Part shown: piece by piece, positions 54,851 to 63,861 of the stretch
Layout of the letters: every line of letters begins with the position of its first letter
How positions within the stretch are numbered: the first letter of the stretch is position 1
DNA from: Ditylenchus dipsaci
Lineage: Eukaryota > Nematoda > Chromadorea > Rhabditida > Anguinidae
Assembly: GCA_004194705.1 (NCBI GenBank)
Contig: SADC01000233.1
Span: forward strand, 1 to 64,000
Direction of reading: 5' to 3'
Length of the DNA stretch: 64,000 bases
Notes under the pieces: generated by a model
The model's database searches: none
What the model was told of the DNA's origin: nothing
The model's input: the letters and a program-made list of their open reading frames with translations, nothing else
Made by a program: the position numbers and the translations under genes

Positions 54851-55319
54851 AAGTGTGAACCGTCAAAAATAGTTACAAGGTGTAACTATTTTCGTAACTA
54901 TTTCTCGACACGAAAGCAATAATTTCAAAAAAATAGTTACAACGTGTAACTAGGGTGAGTGATGGGTAATTACCCGGGTAATTCTCCGGGTAATTACCCG
55001 AGTAATTACCTGGAGAATTACTAAGTATTTCTCCGTAAAGAAAAATTGGAGAAATACTATTTTTTAGTATCCAGGTGTTTCAGGAACATCTAGATGGTTT
55101 GGGCACTATCCAGGTGATTCGGGTACCATACGGCTCAAGCAGGAATCACTTCCCGCTTGAGCCATGCTTTTCCTTTACACTACTGGTCTCCTTTTAATGT
55201 CGAAGGTTCGACTCCCAGCTGATACATTTTTTCATTATTTTATTTTTCTGCGATATCTTCTTCGTTTTTATGCCGATATCTTTTGAATGTTTATTTTACA
55301 AGTATAATTGCTTTCTTTC

Positions 55320-56352
55320 AGTGTTTTCATAATTCACACTAATAGTGACACTGACATTGACACTGACATGTCAGTTTAGCAAACTGACATTTTTAACAGT
55401 GGTCGTAGACATGAAAAACTTGTCTTTTGAAATTCTGTAAAGTGCGTTAGAAAGCGGACGAAATTGTGATTGAGAAAGATGTTATCACATTTTCGACCCG
55501 CCTATGAAAAAAGCCGGAAAAAATAAGTGTCAGTTTCGTTTTTAATGTCAGTTTAGCAAAAAATGTCAGTGTCAGTTTAGGTTTTTTTTTGCTAAACGGA
55601 CATTAAAAATAAAACTGACACTTATTTTTTCCGGTTTTTTTTCATAGGCGGGTTGATTATCTGATAACACCTTTCTCATCAGGATTTCGTCAACTTTTTA
55701 ACGCACTTTACAGAATTTCGAAAAGACAAGTTCTTTCATGTCTACGACCACTGTTAAAAATGTCAGTTTGCTAAACTGACGTGTAAGTGTCAATGTTAGT
55801 GTCACTGTTAGCAGTGTTTGGACCTCGTACTTGGCTCGTACTTGGTACTTAGTATTTTTCGTCCTAAAAATTTTTCTTTTTTCTTAAAAGTTTTAAACTA
55901 GATGCCTTCAGAACAACCACAGCTATATTTTTACAAAAAGATATGCCTGTGTCGAGATTATAAATAGTTATATATTGATATTTTAAGTGCAAGTACGAGC
56001 TCAGGTACGAGCACTCGTACCTGAGCTCGTACTTGCACTTAAAATATCAATATATAACGATTTAAAATCTCGACACAGGCATATTTTTCTGTAAAAATGT
56101 AGCTGTGGTTGTTCTGAAGCCATCTAGTTATAAACTTTTCAGAAAAAAGAAGAATTTCTAGGACGAAAAATACTAAGTACCAAGTACGAGCCAAGTGCGA
56201 AGTCCAAACACTGTTTCTAACGCACTTTACAGAATTTCGAAAAGATAAGTTCTTTCATGTATACGACCACTGTTAAAAAATGTCAGTTTGCTAAACTGAC
56301 ATGTCAGTGTCAATGTTAGTGTCACTGTTAGTGTGAATTATGAAAACACTGA
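55320..56352. mobile_element. long-TIR palindrome (CAGTGTTTTCATAATTCAC)
   Basis: Left arm CAGTGTTTTCATAATTCACA and right arm its inverse, continuing through GACACTGACATGTCAGTTT. About 110 bp of the right arm (from AACGCACTTTACAGAATTTC) occurs twice, at 55697-55811 and 56217-56330, on either side of the hAT MITE 55812-56213. Nested in 54951-56699. Confidence 0.7.
55812..56213. mobile_element. hAT-type MITE (CAGTGTTTGGACCTCGTAC), second member
   Basis: Near-perfect palindrome with the same ends as 39890-40087 and CTCGTACTTGG words. Flanking 8-mers (ACTGTTAG, TTTCTAAC) do not match, unlike the first member, because the surrounding arm is duplicated. Confidence 0.65.
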
Positions 56353-56751
56353 TGCGGATGCATGTGTACAACATTAAATTTTGGCACTAGGAAATTTTTT
56401 GAATTTCTTCCGATTTCCGACTTCCGGTTTTGAGAATTTTCTACTTCCGGTTCCGATTTTTGTTCCGACTTTTTTGTCTTCCGTTCCAGCCCTGATCCAG
56501 ATGGTTTGGTATCGTCCAGGTGTTTTGGGTGATATCCAGATCGTTTAGGTACTATCCAGAAGATTTGGGTACCATACCGGTTTGGGTACCATCCAGATAG
56601 TTTAGGTATCAGCAAATAGTATTTCTCCGCTTTTCGGGTAATTACGGTAATTACCCGGTAAACCCGGAAAGTATTTCTCCGGAGAATTACCCAACCCTAC
56701 GTGTAACTATTTTGACCTTTGTAACTATTGTGGTAAGGATATGGATTTTTT

Positions 56752-57003
56752 TATGGTGCGAAAAATTTCATTTTGGTGCAAAAAGATTTTATTTTGATGC
56801 AAAAAAAATTTGGTGCAAATTGGATCTTTTTGGTGCAAATATAATTTTTTTTGGTGCAAAAAGATGTTATTTTGGTGCAAATAGCCGTGGTGCAAATTGA
56901 TTTTTTTTGGTGCAAATAATTTTCTTTTTGGTGCAAATTGAATTCTTTTTGGTGCAAATAGTATTTTTTTTGGTGCAAATAGAATTCTTTTTGGTGCAAA
57001 TCG
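56752..57003. repeat. degenerate TTTTTGGTGCAAA repeat
   Basis: About 13 units of 17-25 bp. Minus-strand ORFs across it read a monotonous FAPKR/HQK pattern and are repeat-derived. Confidence 0.7.
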
Positions 57004-57035
57004 TATTCTTTCTGGATAATATTTTTGCCCGTATA

Positions 57036-57465
57036 AGGCCTCAAACACAATGAGGAGTCTGTTTGCGGATGCTAAATCAGATTTTGTCGCACGGAAATGG
57101 CCATAACTTTTTTTCAATTTTTCAAAATTATTCTGTTATTACCATTTTGTAGCTAAGATTCAGGCTACCATATGAGCATTTTATAAGTAGATGTCTTTTG
57201 AAAAATTGAGATAAAAATGAAAGACTCCGCCCAAGACTCCTGACTAGAACTCGAGTCAGGAGTCTTGGCGGAGTCTTTCATTTTTATCTCAATTTTTCAA
57301 AAGACATCTACTTTATAAAATGCTCATATGGTAGCCCTGAATCTTAGCTACAAAATGGTAATAACAGAATAATTTTTGAAAAATTGAAAAAAAAGTTGTA
57401 GCCATTTCCGTGCGACAAATCTGATTTAGCATCCGCAAACAGACTCCTCATTGTGTTTGAGGCCT
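57036..57465. mobile_element. 430-bp near-perfect palindrome
   Basis: AGGCCTCAAACACAATGAGG and inverse bound arms complementary to the centre (GACTCCTGACTAGAACTCGAGTCAGGAGTC). Both arms carry the shared word CCTGAATCTTAGCTA (57150-57164 inverted; 57334-57350). Confidence 0.8.
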
Positions 57466-57654
57466 AATACTCGTTTCGCCCATTGCATATTTCTTTTGCC
57501 TGTAGATTTTGAATGGCCGTAGAATATTCGTTTTGCCCGTAGATTTCTATTTTTATATTTTTTTCTACCTGTAGATTTTAAAATTTGAGGAAATTAAAAT
57601 TTTATGGTCAGAAAACGACTTGGTTTGCTCCGAATCCAACCCCAGAGTGGCCAA

Positions 57655-58615
57655 GTTGGTTTTTTGGAGTTTATTAAAGGGGGAGTAAACTTATTGCGAA
57701 AATTCGATTGCGCGCATCAGAATCCATTCTCGATTGGCTCAATCTCTCAGAATCCGAGTTCTACCATTTAGAACCACCTTTATTATTGTTCAGGGACCTA
57801 AATACTAGTTGGTAGTGGTTTTGAAGGTTGAGGTATACTTCATATACGCATTGCTTAAGTCAAAGGTTTGACTACCACTGGCTGCACACCTTTTTTCTTC
57901 TTTTATTTGCAAGTTTTGTGTCAAAATGATCCTCACACTCTTGGCTGTCCAACAAGATTATCAGAGCAAGCTTTCACACCTAGTGAAGCTTGTATTCAGG
58001 CTGAAGTGGGCTAAATTTCCGAAAATCGACGGTTTTCAGTATTTTCTTTGATTAGTTACATTGAAATTTTCTGACCTTTTTACAAGTCAGACTTTTTATA
58101 TACCGAAATGTGGCCAAGAATCTAGGCTTTCGTTTGAGCTATCAAACAAAGGAAAGCTAGTATGAAATTGAAGATGAAATTCAAAAACACCCAACGATTT
58201 CCGATTCCATGCACTCCCACCCAGGGCTGTCACCAAAATTTTCGATATTGTTCTGCAACTGAAGTTTTTGCAATTTTCATTAAGATAATCGTTAAGAAAC
58301 CTCATACTCAAAATATAACCCTGCTTCTTGGCGCCATTTTCAGTATATGACTATAAATGATCATGTGAATTAAAACTGCGAAAAAACCTCAGTGCCAAAA
58401 TAATACCGAAATCCTACTCCTCAAAAATATTCTATTAATCATTGGTCAAACCTTCGCTAGCTACCTTGTTTTTCTGTAGTGATTTTGGTTTGTTAAAATT
58501 TTTATCTGATTCACCATGAAATTTTAACTCTAGTAAGTCACTAAACGCGTTGGTGAATAAATAAATAAATAAAATTAGTAGAGGTTTAGGCTATACAAAT
58601 TTTATGCGCATCATT
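57655..58615 (+). mobile_element. SINE-like repeat pair with tRNA-like head
   Basis: 57655-57790 belongs to the GGGGGAGTAAACTTATTGCG family. 57835-58615 starts with a tRNA-like head (box B GGTTTGACTACCACTGG) and follows the 14150-14590 element block by block (GGCCAAGAATCTAGGC, TTTGAGCTATCAAAC, GCTAGCTACCTTG, TAGAGGTTTAGGCTATAC). Confidence 0.55.
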
Positions 58616-58928
58616 GTGGATGGTTTTCTTTCATTCTGATGGTCATTTGCTTCAATTCGCAAAATTGAGGCAGTTTCTGACAGCAAAGCAGTGGAGAAAT
58701 AGATTGCAATCTATTTCTCGACAGTTTTCGACCCTAGAAGTCAGTAAAATTAATATAAAAAAATAAGATGTGCGCCTAGCGGAATGAAAACTGTCGATTT
58801 AGGGCGGTGCGTATATGAAGTGCACACGATTTTCCACACGATTCCTATTGCAACTGCATGCAGCTGGCAAGGTCATTAACGAATTTAACCTTCAAGTCAC
58901 ACTTTTTATTTATATATGTTCAAAACTA

Positions 58929-59090
58929 CAGTCGAGTCTCGATTTAACGTACCCTTCGATTTAACGTACTCCTATGGCCGGTCCCTCCAATAATAAACTC
59001 CGTCAAATTTACCCCGATATAACATACCCCTCGATTTAACGTACCCCTAGGGCCGGTCCGCAGGGGGTACGTTAAATCGAGACTCGACTG
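58929..59090. mobile_element. Tc1/pogo-like MITE (ATTTAACGTACCC type), 162 bp
   Basis: TA at 58927-58928 and 59091-59092. TIR CAGTCGAGTCTCGATTTAAC and inverse. CTCGATTTAACGTACCCC is reiterated, followed by GGGCCGGTCC. Confidence 0.88.
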
Positions 59091-59308
59091 TATGACTTTG
59101 TCGGGCTGCATATGGTCGCAATGTCACTCCACCCCAAGACAGCATGGCTAGGCCTTTGTAACATAGCTGTCGGAGCATGTTTACTTGATAGAAGAAGCTG
59201 CCAAGCGAGAGTGGTTATAAGCCACATTCTATTTTACAAAATCGTCTGCTGTATTCATATCATTAATTTCAGGTACAGTGAGTCATTCAGGTAGCTTATT
59301 CACATTAA

Positions 59309-59743
59309 GGAGGGAGGGACTTTCATATATGTATCACCCTTAGTCAACTGTTCTAATCTTGCTATGTGCACGCCTTAAGAAAGTTTACTGAGTTCGAATC
59401 CGAATCGATTAGAATTATTTCCTGCATTTCTTTACTTTCACCAGCTGCCTTAATTCTGCTATTTATGACCAGCAAAATGAAAGAAATCAGCCAAAATGAT
59501 GCCTACTTAGTTTTATATCGCCTGAACCTTTACCAATTCTATTTATTTCTCAAGCGTTTAGAGACTTCTAAAGTCAGAAGCTCCAGACGCTGTAAAATTC
59601 TGCGCTATTGATTTTGTGAATAGCTAAGACCTTGAGAATCATTTTCTCACTAAATTTGTAAATAAAAGTGGATAAAGGGTGTGCAACCAGTGGTATTCGA
59701 ACCTGTGTCCTAGCGCGATGCGTACATGAAAGTCCCTCCCTCT
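59309..59743. mobile_element. piggyBac-like MITE with tRNA-like module, flanked by TTAA
   Basis: TTAA at 59305-59308 and 59744-59747. Ends GGAGGGAGGGACTTTCAT and inverted AGAGGGAGGGACTTTCATGT. The right arm carries box B-like GGTTCGAATACCACTGG on the minus strand (about 59684-59700), as in the 13923-14830 element. Confidence 0.75.
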
Positions 59744-59744
59744 T

Positions 59745-60450
59745 TAAAAGAATTTTTCTCTCATGGTCAGTTATTAGAGCAGTAATTAAGGACTGAATAC
59801 AGCAGGAATCTATAAAGGTGCTAGTCATGCTCTTATAGTCAGTAATCGGGTCAGTAAGTCAGGGCCTCAACGAACTTTTTCCCTTTTTTCTGAAATTATC
59901 AGGTTTTTCTACGTGATAGTCAGGTAGTCGGTACATTAGTCACTTTGTGGGAAACTAAAACCTAAGGCAGTCGATAAGAGACAACAAAAGGCTGTCTGAC
60001 TAGTACCGTTTAGATTCCTGCATTCAATTCAGAGTTCTGATGCATTCAGTTCTTAATTCCAGACCTAATAACTGCCCATGAGAAAAATCCTTTCATTTAT
60101 TTATTACTCTGAAAACGAGCGCTCGATTACCGTATTCACTCTATTGATTCCCCACCTTCTAATAAGTCCCCACCCTGCGGACCACATATCTCAGCCTAAA
60201 GCAAACATTTTGAGTTCAAGTTTGAGTTCAGACGAAGGTGTTCGTGTCGACAAAGATCCGAACTCGAACTTGGACTCGAAGTCGAAGGTGTTCAAGGGGC
60301 ATGCCCACGCTAATAAGAGGTAGTGCCCGGGAATTAAATTTTTTTCCGAATCATTGAACTTCTGTACAAATTTTTTAACTTGGTTTATAACAAAACAAGG
60401 CCTAGAATTCAATTTTAGCCTTTTGTTGTCTGACTAATACTTAAGTCAAG
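59745..60450. other. no gene seen
   Basis: Contains a CCGTATTCACTCTATTG end (from about 60132) without a matching partner, and a fragment of the 26499-26738 family at about 60296-60340. Confidence 0.35.
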
Positions 60451-60675
60451 TACCAAAATACTTATTTGGGTACAATCTGGTATACCCCAGCACTCAATTC
60501 GGGTATACCGCCAGCACTCAATTAAACAACAGGTGGGACCAAGGCAAATTTTTTACAATTTTTTCTAAAAATTTCTATATTGTGTCCAAATCATCTCAAA
60601 CTAAGATTTGAAACGTTCCGCGACTTCATCACAACTAATATATTCGCGATACGTCTATATGCCTAAAACCCCATA

Positions 60676-62548
60676 CAGTCAACTCTCGATTTAACGAACC
60701 TCTGGGACCAGCAGAAATGTTCGTTAAATCGAGAGTTTCGTTAAATCAAGTGTTCGTTAAATCGAGTGTTGGTGAACAATCTTTATTGAAATGTTCGTTA
60801 AATCGAGAATGGCACGAGTACACTATACCGGCTACCTCAAAAACACCTGTAATCCACGTTTTTTTAACGTTTCATCAACCAATACATGCTTCAAGTATCT
60901 TTTCAGGTGGCAGTCGACACTTTTCTGCAAAAAGAATTAATGACAAAATTTGACATTTTGACTTGGGGGACCACAGAAAAAATATGGTCGCCTTGATACC
61001 CCTGAAGAGTCAAAAAAATAAATAAATAAATATTATTTTGACAACTGGACCTATGGTTTTGTTGCTTAGCTCTAGTAAAAAAACATCTTTAAAACAAGTA
61101 TTTGGCTTGGCCTTCCAGGGCAAGAAGTCTAATTTTTGTCAAAAAAAATCTGCCAAAAAGTCTCGACCGCTACCTAAAAACATGTTTCAAGCATATATTG
61201 GCTGGAACGTTGAAAAGTGAGGCTTTTGTGCATTTTTAAGCTAGTCTGCATGGTATTATTCAGTAAGAACAAAGGACTCTGGCAACAATGGCAAGCCGGA
61301 GGAACCAGCGACCACAGTCTGGTTACCACAATACAAAGACCAAACTGGTACAATAGATTCTGATGATGGAGATATTAATTCTGGCAATTCCACTTCTTTG
61401 GCAACCACAGCATTGGAGCAGCAGAAGGCACCCACATTCAGACCATCCGGGATTTGAGCATCGGCTGGCTTGAGGATTGAGCACGGATCCACCACTGGTT
61501 TGACTGCGGCTGGCTTAGAGACGGAAGGCTGGTCGTCGCACTTGGCAGAGACAACTAGAGTAGAACGCTGGGCATCCACATTCTTATCATCCGGGATTGA
61601 GCATCGGCTGACGAGAGGATTGGATTCCTTTGTCCCACTGGTTGCTAAGTCTGAAGGCGATTGCTGAAAGGCTGAAGACTGGTCGCTGATTTCCTTAGCT
61701 GGCTTGACCACGGCAGGCACCACCCAGAGAGACTTGCTTGTTTCACCGGCACAGCGGGAGCGCGAGCTTGAGGCGATGGACGTCATGGAGTGGAGAGCCT
61801 TGGAACTGGTTTCCACAGTTTGATCAACCGGATAAATGCTGGTCGCATCTGAATCTGGAAAATCGCTGTCGTCCGTGAAGGACTCAAGCGCCAAGTCCAT
61901 ATCAGACTGGTTTAGTGACTCTCGGAGTTTAAGAATCAAATCTGGTTGAATGCCAGATTTGAGCAATACTTTCAAAGCTTTCTGGACTTTACTGGTTTGA
62001 GCCTGGTATGAATACTGGTTTGTGCCATGACTATGACTGGTTAAGCTAAAGTCACGACTAGAAACACTACTAACCTTCTTAGAGGAGATGGAACTCGAGC
62101 AGCTTGACATCAACTAAACCAGAAATAAAAATGATACAGTTTGTCAAGACTGCTCCTGGTGCAGTTAATCCTGGTTAAGACCAAAGCTAGTTTGAATTCA
62201 AATATAATACTGGTTCATTGTCCATATATTGTGTTCTCTATGAACACTAATTCTGGTTAGGACAAAAGCTGGTTGTTAACGTTCGGGCGAGTCCTACAAT
62301 TCCATATTTCGCAGAAAAAACCTTAAGCGGACAAGAAAAAACCCAATATTCGTTTAATCGAGAGTGGCTTTATTAGTAGGGATGCGAAAAAATGTTCGTT
62401 AAATCAAGAGTTTCGTTAAATCGAGAGTTTCGTTAAATCGAAGGTAAACTTAACCTTACTTTAAATTTAACCAACCAAACAATGCTAAGAGGTTCGTTAA
62501 ATCAAGAGTTTCGTTAAATCGAGGGTTCGTTAAATCGAAAGTTGACTG
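60676..62548 (-). mobile_element. Tc1/pogo-like element carrying a long ORF, 1.87 kb
   Basis: TA at 60674-60675 and 62549-62550. TIR CAGTCAACTCTCGATTTAAC and, inverted, CAGTCAACTTTCGATTTAAC. GTTCGTTAAATCGAGAGTTT words are reiterated at both ends (60718-60810 and 62390-62540). The interior holds ORF 61256-62110 but no recognisable DDE transposase. Confidence 0.85.
61256..62110 (-). CDS. 284-residue Ser-rich ORF inside the Tc1/pogo-like element
   Basis: ATG at 62108-62110, stop TAA 61256-61258, uninterrupted: the longest ORF in the window that is not a repeat artefact. The N terminus is Ser-rich (MSSCSSSISSKKVSSVSSRD) and a short helical stretch follows (VQKALKVLLKSGIQPDLIL). The middle is acidic and Ser/Val/Pro-rich (DSDFPDSDATSIYP) and contains an imperfect internal repeat around CSI-P/V-D-N-V-DAQ. 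No HTH, CENP-B, DDE or zinc motif is visible. Upstream on its strand, CTGGTTAAGACCAAAGCT and CTGGTTAGGACAAAAGCT lie about 80 bp apart. It may be a captured host gene, an accessory protein or a spliced transposase fragment. Confidence 0.6.
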   Translation of the reverse strand: MSSCSSSISSKKVSSVSSRDFSLTSHSHGTNQYSYQAQTSKVQKALKVLLKSGIQPDLILKLRESLNQSDMDLALESFTDDSDFPDSDATSIYPVDQTVETSSKALHSMTSIASSSRSRCAGETSKSLWVVPAVVKPAKEISDQSSAFQQSPSDLATSGTKESNPLVSRCSIPDDKNVDAQRSTLVVSAKCDDQPSVSKPAAVKPVVDPCSILKPADAQIPDGLNVGAFCCSNAVVAKEVELPELISPSSESIVPVWSLYCGNQTVVAGSSGLPLLPESFVLTE

Positions 62549-62870
62549 TATAATCCATAAGGCACGGTGAAAGATGCTTTCAGGGTGATTTGAGTAACAT
62601 AGGGTAGTTTTAGATGGTTTAGAGTGGTTTAGAATGTTTCAAGATGATTTGACACAATATAGAAATTTTCAGAAAAAATGTAAAAAAATTTGCCTTGGTC
62701 CCCCTGGTGTTTTATTGAGTGCTGGGGGTATACCCGAATTGAGTGCTGGGAGTATACCAGAATTTAGCCTTATTTCTAGTACCAAAATACTTTTTCTAGT
62801 ACCAAAATTTAACATGCATAGAAAAACTCTTTGTAAAGTTAGACATTTTTCCGTGACACATAAACGTGTA

Positions 62871-63128
62871 CCGTATATTCTCTATTAGAAGGCCCGGGCC
62901 TTCTATTTTTCAACCCTAAAAAGTCGGAAAAAAAATATTTCGATTTGAGATTTTTGGGTGCTCACCAAAATTTGAAAAGTGGAATCAGGTAAGCTCGTGC
63001 TAACTAAGAAAACGCGAAAAACAGATTTGCGAATTTCTTTTTCTAGGCTGATATATAGGTCCTCAAGGGGGCCTTCTATTAGAGAGGGCCTTCTATTAGA
63101 GAGGGGCCTTCTAATCGAGAATATACGG
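62871..63128. mobile_element. TA-flanked MITE (CCGTATATTCTCTATTAG type)
   Basis: TA at 62869-62870 and 63129-63130. TIR CCGTATATTCTCTATTAGAA and inverted CCGTATATTCTCGATTAGAA. (G)GGCCTTCTATTAGAGA is reiterated at the right end. Confidence 0.85.
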
Positions 63129-63416
63129 TAGCCCTGAATCTCAGCTTTCTAACTAGACTTCAATTTACTGTAAAATATTTCAAAGATATAAAGAATTCGA
63201 GCTTTGTATGAAGTAATTTTTTCGACCAAGTTCCTCTATTCAGACCCCTAAATCTCCAACTTTTTAAATTTTTTTACTGAAAAAAGATATCTTGTTCAGT
63301 AGCTGAGATTGAGGACTAAAAAATTTCAAAAGTGTACCTACAAAGTGAGGAGAAAAAGAGAAAAGTTAAAAAAAATGAAAATTTGGTACTAGAATTAAGG
63401 TATTATTTTGGTATTA
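63129..63416. other. no gene seen
   Basis: Starts with the shared word GCCCTGAATCTCAGCTT (63131-63147); otherwise A+T-rich. Confidence 0.35.
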
Positions 63417-63604
63417 CAGTCAAACTCGATATAACGAGTCGTTGCACTCGATAAGCGGGCACTGCCCGCTTATCGAGTGGGCACTGCCCGCTTATCGAGT
63501 GCCCGCTTATCGAGGTTCCAATTTGCCTTATTTATTAGGTCTCGAACCGGGAAATTTCCAAGGTGCCCGTTTATCGAGGGTGCTCGCTTATCGAGGTTCG
63601 ACTG
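63417..63604. mobile_element. Tc1/pogo-like MITE (CTCGATAAGCGGGCAC type)
   Basis: TA at 63415-63416 and 63605-63606. Left CAGTCAAACTCGATATAACG, right inverted CAGTCGAACCTCGATAAGCG. GCCCGCTTATCGAGTG is reiterated three times. Confidence 0.85.
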
Positions 63605-63861
63605 TATAGGATATTTGTTGTACATACAACTTGTATGATACAAGATCTGGATTGAGTAGACCGGAACAGTGAAATTCTTTAATTTCTTATCCTATTTTTT
63701 GCATTTTTCCCATCTACTGGGTATCCGATCACCTGAATAAGAATCCTCCTCAACTGAAATCCTTCATCAAATCAAAATTCTTTTGTGTCGTTTCACACAA
63801 AAGTGGTCAAACGCCCCGATGCCGGTAACTTATCAATGAAATATGTCAAATTCAGTTGAAA
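63605..63861. other. upstream region of the chromodomain gene
   Basis: A+T-rich. ATGTCAAATTCAG ends at 63855, seven bases before the ATG at 63862, and could be a cis- or trans-splice acceptor. No other regulatory site identified. Confidence 0.3.

Larger units (their letters stand above)
54951..56699. mobile_element. composite hAT element A, copy 2, TSD CGTGTAAC
   Basis: CGTGTAAC at 54943-54950 and 56700-56707. Ends TAGGGTGAGTGATGGGTAAT and inverted TAGGGTTGGGTAATTCTCCG. The first 370 bp nearly match 16871-17240. It inserted into a small ATAGTTAC-AACG-TGTAACTAT hairpin. It lacks the three hAT insertions of copy 1; the unoccupied sites TTTGGGTG (56524-56531) and TTTAGGTA (56601-56608) are visible. 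Confidence 0.9.
60451..62800. mobile_element. outer palindrome (GGTATACCCCAGCACTCAATT type)
   Basis: GGTATACC(C/G)CCAGCACTCAATT occurs twice at 60479-60523 and, inverted, twice at 62714-62760. The arms also share GGGACCAAGGCAAA (60537-60547, inverted 62691-62703) and ACCAAAATACTT. It encloses the Tc1/pogo-like element 60676-62548. Confidence 0.65.

Noticed and set aside
56725..57117. 130-codon minus-strand ORF with FAPKR repeats
   Set aside because: Produced by a degenerate TTTTTGGTGCAAA tandem repeat; equally long readings exist in another frame.
61038..61220. Plus-strand 60-codon ORF (KKTSLKQVFGLAFQGKKS)
   Set aside because: Basic and somewhat protein-like, but opposite to the long ORF, with no clear acceptor; kept only as a weak possibility.
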